Below the pieces are notes generated by a model. The model worked only from the letters and a program-made list of their open reading frames with translations, searched no databases and was not told the origin of the DNA. Source: Neorhizobium sp. SOG26 (lineage in GTDB: Bacteria; Pseudomonadota; Alphaproteobacteria; Rhizobiales; Rhizobiaceae). From it: a DNA stretch of 64,000 nt. The position numbers and the translations under genes are program-made. The first letter of the stretch is position 1. The number at the start of each line of letters is the position of its first letter. The stretch covers positions 744,001 through 808,000 of the forward strand of contig NZ_CP025512.1 of NCBI RefSeq assembly GCF_003491345.1, written 5' to 3'. Shown here piece by piece: positions 45,631 to 54,881 of this stretch.

Positions 45631-46596
45631 ATGGCATTAAAGAAGTACCTGTGGCCGGCGATAGGCGCCCTGACGATAGCGGTTTCGGCTTGGCTTCTCT
45701 ACAAGGAATTGCGTGGTCTGTCGCTTGACGACCTGAGCCAAAGCCTTGAGGCCATCACTCCGGGGAACTGGGTTCTGGCAGGACTTTCGACGCTTGTCGC
45801 TTATGCCGCGCTTGCAGGATACGACCGCATAGCGCTGATGCACCTGGGCAAGAAGGTCGACTGGTGGTTCATCAGCATCTGTTCCTTCACCACCTATGCC
45901 CTGTCCCACAATGTCGGTGCGTCCGTCGTTTCGGGTGCGGTGGTCCGCTACCGCGCCTATTCCTCCAAAGGCCTGACACCGGCCGAGATCGGCGTGCTGA
46001 TCGCGGTCTGCTCCTTCACCTTCCTACTCGGAACCCTGCTGCTTGCAGCACTGGTGCTCATCATCGAGCCCGAACTGGTCGAAAGATTCGCCGACGTGGT
46101 GCCGATGGAAGCGACGGCCGGCACCGGTTTCTTCCTGCTGTTCCTGATTGCGCTCTATGTCGGGGCAAGCTTCCTGAAGCTTCGGCCGCTCAAGCTCGGC
46201 AAGATCAACATCTTCTACCCGTCGCCGCGGGTGGTCCTTCCGCAACTCATCATCGCACCGATCGAGCTGATCGGCGCGGCGGGCATCATTTATTTCGCGC
46301 TGCCGGAGGCTGGCAACCCGGGCTTCCTGATGATCCTCGGCATCTTCCTGGTGTCATTTTCGGCGGCCTTGATCTCGCACGCGCCGGGCGGTCTCGGAAT
46401 CCTCGAACTTGTCTTCCTGATGGGTCTGCCGGACATGAACCAGGCCGACGTGATCGCCGCCCTGCTCGTCTTCCGCCTGTTCTACCTGCTGATCCCGTTC
46501 GTGATGGCGCTCGTGGTGATCGTGGTTTTCGAGCGCTCGCGGTTCCGCTCGGAGACGCTTGCCGAGCCGGAGCAGCAAAAGCTGGAAAACTCCTGA
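45631..46596 (+). CDS. YbhN-like (UPF0104) multi-pass membrane protein
   Basis: A 321-residue protein of the lysylphosphatidylglycerol-synthase transmembrane type without the catalytic domain. About eight helices are visible, with SFTTYALSHNVGASVVSGAVVRYRAYSSKG and SHAPGGLGILELVFL as family blocks. The start is uncertain: the ATG at 45631 begins right before the first helix, while a GTG at 45559 or ATG at 45568 would add about 24 residues. These proteins resemble the flippase half of MprF; the lipid moved is not known. Confidence 0.8.
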   Translation: MALKKYLWPAIGALTIAVSAWLLYKELRGLSLDDLSQSLEAITPGNWVLAGLSTLVAYAALAGYDRIALMHLGKKVDWWFISICSFTTYALSHNVGASVVSGAVVRYRAYSSKGLTPAEIGVLIAVCSFTFLLGTLLLAALVLIIEPELVERFADVVPMEATAGTGFFLLFLIALYVGASFLKLRPLKLGKINIFYPSPRVVLPQLIIAPIELIGAAGIIYFALPEAGNPGFLMILGIFLVSFSAALISHAPGGLGILELVFLMGLPDMNQADVIAALLVFRLFYLLIPFVMALVVIVVFERSRFRSETLAEPEQQKLENS

Positions 46597-46599
46597 CCG

Positions 46600-47448
46600 C
46601 TACTCGCCGTGCAGCCAGAAGGCGCGCTGCGAGGCGAACCGATCCTGTGCCAGCACCGACTTCAGGACCGGCAGCATGGTGTGCAATTCGTCCTTCAAAG
46701 TGAAGGGCGGATTGACGATCACCAGACCGGAACCGGTAAGGCCTGTCGTTTCGCGGTCGCTACGGACAGTGAGTTCGGTGCACAGCATCTTGGGGATGTC
46801 CAGCGCTTGCAGTTCCTCATGGAAGGCCTTGATCGGTGCGCCCTTCTTGATCGGATACCAGAGGCAATAGGTGCCGCCGGCAAAACGGCGATAAGCATTG
46901 GCCAAGCCGCTGACGAGGCGGCCATACTCGCCTTCTTCCTCGAAGGGCGGATCGACCAGGATGACCCCGCGCTTTTCCTTGGGCGGAAGGTGCGCGCCGA
47001 GTGCCAGCCAGCCGTCGAGCTGCGTCGCGCGAACCTGGAAATCGCCCTCGAACAGGTTGTGCAGGCGATGGTAGTCCTCGGGATGCAGTTCCATGGCCGA
47101 CAGCCGGTCCTGCGGGCGAAACAGCATGCGGGCGAGCTTTGGCGAACCAGGATAGAGCTTGATCGCGCCCGTCGGGTTGAGCTCGCGGATGGCAGAAAGA
47201 TAGGGCTCCAGCAGTTCGGCGACCGGTGCGGGTAGCTCAGCCTCAAGGAGCCGTCCGATGCCGTCGCGCCACTCGCCGGTCTTCTGAGCCTCCTCCGACG
47301 ACAGGTCATAGAGCCCGATGCCGGCATGCGTGTCGAGCACGCGGAAGGCCTTTTCCTTGTTCTGCGCGTAGCGGATGATGCGCGCCAGCACCGCATGCTT
47401 CAGGACATCGGCGAAATTGCCTGCATGGTAGATGTGCCGGTAGTTCAT
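46600..47448 (-). CDS. rlmJ: 23S rRNA (A2030-N6) methyltransferase RlmJ
   Basis: A 282-residue SAM-dependent enzyme. The start MNYRHIYHAGNFADVLKH is the RlmJ signature, VLDTHAGIGLYDL holds the SAM loop, and the catalytic motif reads VDPPFEE. The ATG at 47448 is chosen because it opens the conserved block. It ends 3 bases after the convergent YbhN-like gene and is divergent from the oxidoreductase gene with an 80-base gap. Confidence 0.95.
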   Translation of the reverse strand: MNYRHIYHAGNFADVLKHAVLARIIRYAQNKEKAFRVLDTHAGIGLYDLSSEEAQKTGEWRDGIGRLLEAELPAPVAELLEPYLSAIRELNPTGAIKLYPGSPKLARMLFRPQDRLSAMELHPEDYHRLHNLFEGDFQVRATQLDGWLALGAHLPPKEKRGVILVDPPFEEEGEYGRLVSGLANAYRRFAGGTYCLWYPIKKGAPIKAFHEELQALDIPKMLCTELTVRSDRETTGLTGSGLVIVNPPFTLKDELHTMLPVLKSVLAQDRFASQRAFWLHGE

Positions 47449-47528
47449 GATCTTGCCGTCCGTTGAATTTTTTTGGCGCGGTGCGAAAGACGCTTTTTGC
47501 GCGCATTGCCTTGCCATATAGAAAAGCC

Positions 47529-49682
47529 ATGAACGTTGCGACCCCCATCATTGCAGAAGTCACGCAAGCCAAGCGCAAGATTGGCCATAATTCCGTTGGC
47601 CATACGGTCTGCCCGCATGACTGTCCCTCCGCCTGCGCGCTTGATGTCGACCTGACCGCGGACGGCCGGATCGGCCGGGTTCGCGGCTCTGCGGACAACA
47701 GCTATACGGCCGGCGTCATCTGCGCCAAGGTCGCCCGCTATAGCGAGCGGATCTATCATCCGGACCGGCTGATGGTGCCGAAGCGCCGCATCGGCCGCAA
47801 GGGCGAGGGCGCCTGGCAGGAAATCTCCTGGGAAGCGGCGCTGGACGAGGTCGCCGATGCCTTCATGAAGGCGGAAGCACGGCACGGTTCGGAAGCCGTG
47901 TGGCCATACTTCTACGCCGGAACCATGGGCCAGGTGCAGCGTGACTCGATCGAGCGGCTGCGGCATGCCAAGAAATATTCCGGCTTCTTCGGCACGATCT
48001 GCACCAACATGGCCTGGACCGGCTATGTGATGGGAACCGGTGCGCTGCGGGGGCCAGATCCGCGCGAGATGGCAAAGTCCGATTGCGTGGTGATCTGGGG
48101 CACGAACGCGGTCTCGACGCAGGTCAACGTGATGACCCACGCGATACGGGCGCGCAAGGAGCGCGGCGCCAAGATCGTCGTCATCGACATCTACGACAAC
48201 CCAACGATGAAGCAGGCGGACATCGCGCTCACGGTGCGTCCCGGTACCGATGCGGCGCTCGCCTGCGCCGTGATGCACATCGCCTTCCGCGACGGTTACG
48301 CCGACCGCAGCTACATGGACCTGTTTGCAGACGATCCCGCGGGCCTTGAAGCGCATCTGAAGACAAAGACGCCGGAATGGGCGTCCGCCATCACCGGCCT
48401 GTCGGTCGAGGAGATCGAGAATTTTGCGCGGCTTGTCGGTACGACGAAGCGCACCTTCTTCCGGCTTGGATACGGTTTTGCTCGCCAGCGCAACGGCACC
48501 GTTGCCATGCATGCCGCGCTCTCGATCGCCACTGTGTTGGGCTCCTGGCAATACGAAGGCGGCGGCGCCTTCCACAACAACGGCCAGATCTTCCGGCTCG
48601 ACAAGTCCGAACTGATGGGTACCGCCTACAAGGACCCGGACATCCGCATGCTCGACCAGTCGCAGATTGGCCGGGTGCTGACGGGCGACGCCGAGGCGCT
48701 TCGGCATCGCGGGCCGGTGACGGCGCTGCTGATCCAGAACACCAATCCGATGAACGTGGCGCCCGAACAGCGTCTCGTCCGCCAGGGCTTCATGCGCGAC
48801 GACCTGTTCGTGGCCGTCCACGAGCAGTTCATGACCGACACGGCGCAGGTTGCCGATATCGTGCTGCCGGCCACGATGTTCTTGGAGCACGACGACCTTT
48901 ACCGAGCCGGCGGCCAGCAGCACATCCTGCTTGGGCCGAAGGTGACAGAGCCGCCGCCAACGGTGCGCACCAATCTCTTCGTCATCGAGGAACTGGCAAA
49001 GCGCCTTGGCGTCGATCATTTTCCGGGCTTCGGGCTCGACGAGCGCCAGCATATCGACAAGATCCTGCAGGCGAGCGGCTGGGGCAGCTATGACGAGTTG
49101 AAGCGCGACCGCTGGATCGACGCGCAGCCGGATTTCGAGACGGCCCATTACATCAAGGGCTTCGGTTATCCGGATGGGAAATTCCGCTTCAGCCCGGACT
49201 GGCAGAACGGGCCGTCCCCGGACAAGCCGCCGGTCGATGTCGGCCCGCAGGGGCCGTACGCGCAGCTGCCGCGGTTCCCCGACCAGGTGGATGTCATCGA
49301 AGTGGCCGACGCCGAGCATCCGTTCCGGCTGGCCACATCGCCGGCGCGAAGCTTCCTCAACTCCTCCTTCAGCGAGACGAAAAGCTCTTATGAAAGGGAA
49401 GGACGGCCGGAAGTGATGATCGAGCCGACCGACGCGGCACGTCTCGGGATCATTGACGGCGATATCGTGCGGCTTGGCAACCAGCGGGGCGAGGTGAGGC
49501 TTCATGCGCGGCTCGTGCCGGGCGCACGCCCGGGCGTGCTGATCGCCGAGGGGCTGTGGCCGAACAGCAAGCACCTCGACGGCGAGGGGATCAATGTGCT
49601 CACCGGAGCCGATGCCGTGGCGCCTTATGGCGGGGCGGCATTCCATGACAACAAGGTCTGGCTTCGCAAGGATGCAGCATGA
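47529..49682 (+). CDS. Molybdopterin oxidoreductase, cytoplasmic
   Basis: A 717-residue bis-MGD enzyme of the DMSO-reductase superfamily. The N-terminus has a 4Fe-4S motif CPHDCPSACAL with a further Cys in VICAKVARY. Next come the catalytic domain with PYFYAGTMGQVQRDS and the C-terminal dinucleotide-binding domain (VRLGNQRGEVRLHARL). No Tat signal is present, so it works in the cytoplasm. The substrate cannot be assigned from motifs. Its stop codon overlaps the nudK start by 4 bases. The MoaD/MoaE genes that supply the cofactor are 8 kb away. Confidence 0.9.
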   Translation: MNVATPIIAEVTQAKRKIGHNSVGHTVCPHDCPSACALDVDLTADGRIGRVRGSADNSYTAGVICAKVARYSERIYHPDRLMVPKRRIGRKGEGAWQEISWEAALDEVADAFMKAEARHGSEAVWPYFYAGTMGQVQRDSIERLRHAKKYSGFFGTICTNMAWTGYVMGTGALRGPDPREMAKSDCVVIWGTNAVSTQVNVMTHAIRARKERGAKIVVIDIYDNPTMKQADIALTVRPGTDAALACAVMHIAFRDGYADRSYMDLFADDPAGLEAHLKTKTPEWASAITGLSVEEIENFARLVGTTKRTFFRLGYGFARQRNGTVAMHAALSIATVLGSWQYEGGGAFHNNGQIFRLDKSELMGTAYKDPDIRMLDQSQIGRVLTGDAEALRHRGPVTALLIQNTNPMNVAPEQRLVRQGFMRDDLFVAVHEQFMTDTAQVADIVLPATMFLEHDDLYRAGGQQHILLGPKVTEPPPTVRTNLFVIEELAKRLGVDHFPGFGLDERQHIDKILQASGWGSYDELKRDRWIDAQPDFETAHYIKGFGYPDGKFRFSPDWQNGPSPDKPPVDVGPQGPYAQLPRFPDQVDVIEVADAEHPFRLATSPARSFLNSSFSETKSSYEREGRPEVMIEPTDAARLGIIDGDIVRLGNQRGEVRLHARLVPGARPGVLIAEGLWPNSKHLDGEGINVLTGADAVAPYGGAAFHDNKVWLRKDAA

Positions 49683-50269
49683 CGGATGCCAATGATCGGG
49701 TGAAGATCGTCGGCGAGACGACGCTGTCCGACGGCTGGACACGCCTTTCAGACTTCGAGATCGACTACACGGACCAGCGCGGCGAAACGCAACGGCTGAA
49801 GCGCGAGATCTACCATCGAGGCGAAGCGGCAGCGATCCTGCTGCATGACCCTGAACGCGACAAGGTCGTCCTCGTCAAGCAGTTCAGGCTGCCGGCGCAT
49901 CTGCTCGGCGACCCGTCCTGGATGATCGAGGTTCCGGCGGGACTGCTGGACAGCGACCGGCCCGAGGAAGCGATCCGCCGAGAGGCGCTGGAAGAGACGG
50001 GATACAAGCTGCGCGACGTGCGCTTCCTGTTCCGGGTCTATATGTCGCCCGGCGCGATCACCGAGAGAGTGCATTTCTTCTACGGGCTGATCAGCCAGTC
50101 CGACAAAACGGAAGAGGGCGGCGGGCTCGCTGAAGAGCATGAGGACATCGAAGTGCTCCAGGTCACGGTCTCGGATGCCATGGCGATGATAGAGCGAGGC
50201 GAGATTTGCGATGCCAAGACGATCATGCTGCTGCAGTGGCTGCAGTTGAACCGCGGAAGTCTCGGTTAG
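49679..50269 (+). CDS. nudK: GDP-mannose pyrophosphatase NudK-type Nudix hydrolase
   Basis: A 196-residue Nudix enzyme. It follows the E. coli NudK pattern closely: LSDGWTRL, KREIYHRGEAAAILL, AGLLDSDRPEEAIRREALEETGY (the Nudix box, here with Asp in the first acid position), YMSPGAITERVHFFY, EDEDIEVLQV-like HEDIEVLQVT and MIERGEICDAKT. NudK cleaves GDP-mannose and related sugars. It is translationally coupled to the upstream oxidoreductase gene, and its stop overlaps the convergent toxin gene's stop by 3-4 bases. Confidence 0.85.
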   Translation: MTDANDRVKIVGETTLSDGWTRLSDFEIDYTDQRGETQRLKREIYHRGEAAAILLHDPERDKVVLVKQFRLPAHLLGDPSWMIEVPAGLLDSDRPEEAIRREALEETGYKLRDVRFLFRVYMSPGAITERVHFFYGLISQSDKTEEGGGLAEEHEDIEVLQVTVSDAMAMIERGEICDAKTIMLLQWLQLNRGSLG

Positions 50270-50670
50270 GCGAGCAGCGGGCAGCCAGCTTGCAATGCGG
50301 CGGCGGCCAACCGCTGGTCGAGCGTCGCGAGCGCAAGCTTCCGCTCCAGCGCGAGTGTCAGGTAGGCGGCGTCGTAAGCAGACAAGCTGTATCTTGAGCC
50401 GAGATCAAGAACCGCAGCATCATCATTGACTGGTATGGTCAGAATGTCGGAGCGGCGAAGCTTTGCGAGAGCCTCCTTGGCCTGCTCAACGCTGATACGT
50501 TTTCGTCGGCAGGAGACTGCAAGAACGTTTCGAACCTCATACCAGAGAAGATCCGGCGCGATGGCGCCAAACTGTTGCAGCCTGTTGAGTGAGACTTCAC
50601 TGAGGGCTTGCTCCTCGTCAGGAAGGACCCAACTGCAAACAACGGAAGCATCCACTACAAAGAGCGCCAC
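50266..50670 (-). CDS. vapC: PIN-domain toxin, VapC type
   Basis: A 134-residue toxin with PIN acids Asp7 (VVDASVVCSW), Glu45 (YEVRNVL) and Asp100 (SAYDAAYLTLA). The start is a GTG at 50670 that shares one base with the antitoxin stop (TAGTG); an upstream GTG would extend it into the antitoxin gene. It is a different subgroup from the toxin at 32063. Its stop overlaps that of nudK. Confidence 0.9.
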   Translation of the reverse strand: MALFVVDASVVCSWVLPDEEQALSEVSLNRLQQFGAIAPDLLWYEVRNVLAVSCRRKRISVEQAKEALAKLRRSDILTIPVNDDAAVLDLGSRYSLSAYDAAYLTLALERKLALATLDQRLAAAALQAGCPLLA

Positions 50671-50957
50671 TAACGGCGGCCTTCGCTTTTCCACTCCAGT
50701 ATTTCGTCAGTCTTGACCTTTGGCATGGTCCTTCGAAAATCGCGTATGTCCTCGATGAGGGCGCGGCGGCGCTCCTGTTCTTGCTTGGGAAGTTCGCCTG
50801 CATCGCCCAAGTGTTGTTCGGGCGCCGATGCCAATGTGGTCAGCCGCGCGACCGGGGTATCACCTTTAGCCAAGATGACATCTTCGCCAGCCTCGACCTT
50901 CGCGAGAAGTTCAACGAGATTGGCGTCAACGACATTGACCGTGATCGTCATGACCAT
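50670..50957 (-). CDS. Antitoxin, Phd/YefM type
   Basis: A 95-residue antitoxin. The start MTITVNVVDANLVELLAKVEAGEDVILAKGDTPVARL is the Phd/YefM fold, DNA-binding and dimer forming. The C-terminal half with RDFRRTMPKVKTDEILEWKSEGRR is the flexible toxin-binding part. ATGs at 50957 and 50951 are both possible. A Phd-type antitoxin paired with a PIN toxin is a common mixed module. Confidence 0.88.
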   Translation of the reverse strand: MVMTITVNVVDANLVELLAKVEAGEDVILAKGDTPVARLTTLASAPEQHLGDAGELPKQEQERRRALIEDIRDFRRTMPKVKTDEILEWKSEGRR

Positions 50958-50961
50958 GCTC

Positions 50962-50973
50962 CATCCTAGGATG
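50962..50973 (-). promoter_or_regulatory. 12-bp palindrome upstream of the Phd-type antitoxin
   Basis: CATCCTAGGATG is a perfect palindrome that ends 5 bases before the antitoxin start and includes part of its ribosome site (AGGATGGAG). A weak promoter TTGACG(17)GAAAAT lies just upstream on the coding strand (51007-50979). Autoregulation by the antitoxin is a likely role. Confidence 0.5.
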
Positions 50974-51003
50974 AGGCCATTTTCAAGGTGGCGGGGAACT
51001 GCG

Positions 51004-51684
51004 TCAAGCAGAAATCAAGACACCGCTCTGCAAGCTGGTATTACGCAAGTGGTCAAGCACCACGCGTCCACCCTCCATACGGACTTTCCCGTCCGCCAGG
51101 AGCTTGAGCGTAAGCGGGTAAAGCTTGTGTTCGACCGTCAGCACGCGGGCGGCGAGCGTATCGGCTGTGTCGCCGGGCATCACCGGCACCGCAGCCTGGG
51201 CGACGATTGGACCTTCATCCATGCCTTCGGTAACGAAATGCACCGTGCAGCCGGCAATCTTCATGCCGGAATCGAGCGCCCGCTGGTGGGTGTGCAGCCC
51301 AGGGAAGAGCGGCAGCAGCGAGGGATGGATGTTGAGAATGCGGCCCTCATAACGGCTGATGAAGTCGCCTGAGATCAGGCGCATGTAGCCGGCAAGACAG
51401 ATGATGTCCGGGCGGATCTCGTCGAGCGCTGACAGGATGGCGCCTTCGTGCTCCGCCTTGGTCGAAAAGTTCTTCCGCTCGAAGACGCGCGTCGGAATCC
51501 CGCGCGCTTCCGCCTTGGCCAGGCCGCCCGCAGAAGGCTTGTCAGAGATGACGGCAACGATCTCGGCAGGGAAATCTGGTTGGTCGCAGGCATCCGCCAG
51601 TGACAGCATGTTGGAGCCGCCGCCGGAAATGAACACGACGACGCGTCTGCGCCCGCCAGCCGTCCGCCCCGCAGGCTCGCTCAT
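51004..51684 (-). CDS. purN: Phosphoribosylglycinamide formyltransferase
   Basis: A 226-residue enzyme of purine synthesis that moves a formyl group from formyl-tetrahydrofolate. [13 protein letters not shown] binds the phosphate, and the catalytic Asn, His and Asp are in [20 protein letters not shown] and [13 protein letters not shown]. It overlaps purM by 4 bases (ATGA). Confidence 0.96.
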   Translation of the reverse strand: MSEPAGRTAGGRRRVVVFISGGGSNMLSLADACDQPDFPAEIVAVISDKPSAGGLAKAEARGIPTRVFERKNFSTKAEHEGAILSALDEIRPDIICLAGYMRLISGDFISRYEGRILNIHPSLLPLFPGLHTHQRALDSGMKIAGCTVHFVTEGMDEGPIVAQAAVPVMPGDTADTLAARVLTVEHKLYPLTLKLLADGKVRMEGGRVVLDHLRNTSLQSGVLISA

Positions 51685-52754
51685 AGGCCGAGGGTGCCCT
51701 TGTAGACGACGCCGGCGCCACCTTCGGCGCGATCGATCATGCGGCCGAGCGGCACGACGACCTCACCTTCACGGGTGAGCACATCGGTAACGGCCTGCGC
51801 ATTCTCGGCGGCCACGACGATGATCATGCCGATACCGCAATTGAAGGTGCGCAGCATTTCCTTGGGCTCGACGCCGCCTGTCTTGGCAAGCCATGAGAAG
51901 ACCGGCGGCACGGGGATGCTATCGAGATCAACTTCGGCCGAAAGGTTCTTCGGCAGCACGCGCGGAATGTTTTCCGGAAAGCCGCCACCGGTGATGTGGG
52001 CGAGTGCCTTCAGCGCACCCGTCTCGCGGATCGCCTTCAGGAGCGGCTTCACGTAGATGCGCGTCGGGGTGAGCAGCGCTTCGCCGAGCGACTTGCCCTC
52101 CATGAAGGGGGCCGGCGCATCCCAGGCAAGTCCCGAGATCGAAACGATCTTGCGAGCGAGCGAGAAGCCGTTCGAATGAACACCCGACGAGGTGAGGCCG
52201 AGGATGACGTCGCCGCTGGCAATATCGCCGACCGGCAGCAACTGGCCGCGTTCGGCCGCACCGACGGCAAAGCCGGCGAGGTCGTAGTCGCCATCCGAAT
52301 ACATGCCTGGCATTTCGGCGGTCTCGCCGCCGATCAGCGCGCAACCTGCCTCGCGGCAGCCGGCGGCAATGCCCTGCACGATCGCCGCGCCCTGTTCGGG
52401 ATCAAGCTTGCCGGTCGCGAAATAGTCGAGGAAGAACAGCGGTTCGGCGCCCTGAACAACGAGGTCGTTGACGCACATGGCCACGAGGTCGATGCCGACA
52501 GTGTCGTGGAAGTCTGCGTCGATCGCGATCTTGAGCTTGGTGCCAACCCCATCATTGGCCGCAACCAGGATCGGATCGGTGAAGCCAGCGGCCTTCAAGT
52601 CGAAGAGCCCGCCGAACCCGCCGATTTCTCCATCGGCACCGGAGCGTCGGGTGGAGCGGACAGCCGGCTTGATCTTCTCGACCATCAGGTTGCCCGCGTC
52701 GATATCGACGCCGGCATCGCTATAGGTCAGACTGTTCTTGCCCGCCTCGCTCAT
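51681..52754 (-). CDS. purM: Phosphoribosylformylglycinamidine cyclo-ligase
   Basis: A 357-residue enzyme (AIR synthetase) one step after the formyl transfers in purine synthesis. [26 protein letters not shown] and [16 protein letters not shown] are family blocks, with the ATP-grasp-like PurM fold intact. The ATG at 52754 or the one just before it (52757) follows GGAGATGG. It is divergent from the perM-hdaA operon. Confidence 0.96.
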   Translation of the reverse strand: MSEAGKNSLTYSDAGVDIDAGNLMVEKIKPAVRSTRRSGADGEIGGFGGLFDLKAAGFTDPILVAANDGVGTKLKIAIDADFHDTVGIDLVAMCVNDLVVQGAEPLFFLDYFATGKLDPEQGAAIVQGIAAGCREAGCALIGGETAEMPGMYSDGDYDLAGFAVGAAERGQLLPVGDIASGDVILGLTSSGVHSNGFSLARKIVSISGLAWDAPAPFMEGKSLGEALLTPTRIYVKPLLKAIRETGALKALAHITGGGFPENIPRVLPKNLSAEVDLDSIPVPPVFSWLAKTGGVEPKEMLRTFNCGIGMIIVVAAENAQAVTDVLTREGEVVVPLGRMIDRAEGGAGVVYKGTLGL

Positions 52755-52931
52755 CATCCATCTCCAATGATTGCCATAGCGGCTCGCAATTGCATGGCAC
52801 GCACGGATATGCAAGCGGCGCGGCAGGTTTTGAAGGCTTTTCACAGTTTGTGCGGCGCATCAGCCTTGTGCTTGACCTTGAAGGGGGCGCCGATCATATC
52901 CCTTAGCCCAAGATACACCCAAGGAGCGATC

Positions 52932-54119
52932 ATGCCCTACCATATCAGCGGCGCCAGTCTGAAGCGCTACGTCCTGTTCTGGGTCGGCATGCTGGTCTTG
53001 ACCATTGTCTTCCTCTGGCTGTTCCGGTCCATCCTCCTGCCGTTCGCGGCCGGCATGGCGCTCGCCTACTTCCTCGACCCGATCGCCGACTGGTTCGAAC
53101 GCCGGGGCCTCAGCCGGTTGATGGCAACCGTGCTGATCCTCGTCAGCTTCGTCCTGATCTTCGCGCTGTCGCTCATGCTGGTGATCCCGATCATCATCAG
53201 CCAGTTCACGCAGTTTGCCGCAGCCCTTCCGGGCTACATCACGCAGTTGCAGCAGATCATTTCCAATCCTGAAAATTCCTTCCTGCCGCCCTGGATCAGC
53301 AGCCAGATCGAGACGGTGAAGCAGAATTTCTCCGACGTGCTGAGCCAGGGCGCCGGCTTCATCGGCTCGCTGCTCGGGCAGATCTGGAACTCCGGCAAGG
53401 CGATCGTTGACGTCGTGTCGCTGCTGATCGTTACCCCGGTCGTTGCCTTCTACATCCTTCTCGACTGGGACCGCATGATCGCCAAGGTCGACAGCTGGAT
53501 CCCGCGTGACCAAGTGAACACGGTCCGCGAACTGGCTCGCGAGATGGATTCCTCGGTTGCCGGATTCATTCGTGGCCAGGGCTCGCTCTGCCTGATCCTC
53601 GGGATTTATTATGCGGTCGGGCTGTCGCTCGTCGGGCTGAACTTCGGCCTGCTGATCGGCTTCGTATCCGGCATGATCAGCTTCATCCCCTATATAGGCT
53701 CGCTGATCGGCCTCATCCTGTCCATCGGCGTGGCGCTGGTGCAGTTCTGGCCGGATTATCCCTGGATCATTGCGGTCGCCTGCGTGTTCTTCTCAGGACA
53801 GTTCATTGAAGGCAACATCCTGCAGCCGAAGCTCGTTGGTGAAAGCGTTGGCCTGCATCCTGTCTGGCTGATGTTTGCGCTGTTTGCCTTCGGTGCGATG
53901 TTCGGCTTCGTCGGCCTGCTGATCGCCGTGCCGGCTGCAGCTTCCGTCGGCGTGCTTGTACGCTTCGGAATGTCGCGGTATCTCGACAGCGACATCTATT
54001 ATGGCCGCGCTGCAGCGCTTCCCTGGGAGGCGGACGGAACGTCACCACAGGCGCTGGAGCACGACGGCCAACCGGCGCAGACCGATGCTGCGCCCACCAC
54101 CGTGGCGGAAGAAAGATGA
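52932..54119 (+). CDS. AI-2E family (PerM-like) transporter
   Basis: A 395-residue membrane protein with about eight helices and a periplasmic helical loop. GMALAYFLDPIADWFERRGLSR and the GNILQPKLVGESVGLHPVWLM block are typical. The family includes the AI-2 exporter TqsA and proteins of unknown role; in rhizobia it always precedes hdaA. The ATG at 52932 follows AAGGAGCGATC. Its stop overlaps the hdaA start by 4 bases. Confidence 0.93.
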   Translation: MPYHISGASLKRYVLFWVGMLVLTIVFLWLFRSILLPFAAGMALAYFLDPIADWFERRGLSRLMATVLILVSFVLIFALSLMLVIPIIISQFTQFAAALPGYITQLQQIISNPENSFLPPWISSQIETVKQNFSDVLSQGAGFIGSLLGQIWNSGKAIVDVVSLLIVTPVVAFYILLDWDRMIAKVDSWIPRDQVNTVRELAREMDSSVAGFIRGQGSLCLILGIYYAVGLSLVGLNFGLLIGFVSGMISFIPYIGSLIGLILSIGVALVQFWPDYPWIIAVACVFFSGQFIEGNILQPKLVGESVGLHPVWLMFALFAFGAMFGFVGLLIAVPAAASVGVLVRFGMSRYLDSDIYYGRAAALPWEADGTSPQALEHDGQPAQTDAAPTTVAEER

Positions 54120-54823
54120 GCGCGACAAACGGACATGACCGGCGCAAGAGCGAGCAACTGCCGCTGCAGTTTGCGCATGACGCCGCAAAGACAAGGGATG
54201 ACCTGCTGGTTTCCGAGCGGCTTGCCGCAGCGGTAGCGATCGTCGACGAATGGCCGGTTTGGCCGTCGCCGGTGGTGGTGCTCGCCGGCCCGGTGGGGTC
54301 CGGAAAGTCCCACCTTGCGCACATCTGGAAGGACAAGGCAGGCGCCGCCGACATCCATCCGGTCGAGGGTTCGGATGCGGCGATGGTGGCAGCACAGGTG
54401 CCTGTTCTGTTCGAGGATGCCGAGCGACGCGGATTTGACGAGGCGGAGCTCTTCCACGTGATCAACAGCGTGCGCCAGCACAACCAGACACTTCTCATCA
54501 CCTCCAGGCTCTGGCCCATGTCCTGGGGCGTGGAACTGCCTGACCTCAAGTCCCGGCTGAAAGCGGCCACCGTGGTGGAGATCGGTGAGCCTGACGAGGA
54601 ACTTCTGTCGCAGGTGATCGTGAAGCTCTTCGCCGACCGCCAGCTTTATATTGATGACAAGCTGGTGGCCTATATCGTGAACCGGATGGAGCGCTCGCTC
54701 GGTGCCGCTCAGACCATCGTCGATCGGCTCGATCACCTGGCGCTCGCCCGCGGAACGAGGATCACGAGGCCGCTGGTTGCGGAGGTTCTGTCCGGCTTTG
54801 GAAATGCGGAAGCCGCCGATTGA
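54116..54823 (+). CDS. hdaA: DnaA-inactivating protein HdaA
   Basis: A 235-residue AAA+ protein related to DnaA but without domain IV. The N-terminal QLPLQF (14-19) is a sliding-clamp binding motif, as in Caulobacter HdaA and E. coli Hda. Walker [11 protein letters not shown] is at 58-67, and a sensor region LLITSRLWP follows. With the clamp it promotes ATP hydrolysis by DnaA after initiation, which prevents re-initiation. It is coupled to perM and lies 58 bases upstream of ppk. Confidence 0.92.
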   Translation: MSATNGHDRRKSEQLPLQFAHDAAKTRDDLLVSERLAAAVAIVDEWPVWPSPVVVLAGPVGSGKSHLAHIWKDKAGAADIHPVEGSDAAMVAAQVPVLFEDAERRGFDEAELFHVINSVRQHNQTLLITSRLWPMSWGVELPDLKSRLKAATVVEIGEPDEELLSQVIVKLFADRQLYIDDKLVAYIVNRMERSLGAAQTIVDRLDHLALARGTRITRPLVAEVLSGFGNAEAAD

Positions 54824-54881
54824 CTGTGACAATGGGCTCGTCGAAGTGTACCCTTCGCGGAGCGCAGGAGGGATGGACGAG

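Noticed and set aside
51996..52931. A long N-terminal extension of the AI-2E transporter
   Set aside because: It is antisense to purM; the transporter has a good ribosome site and start at 52932.
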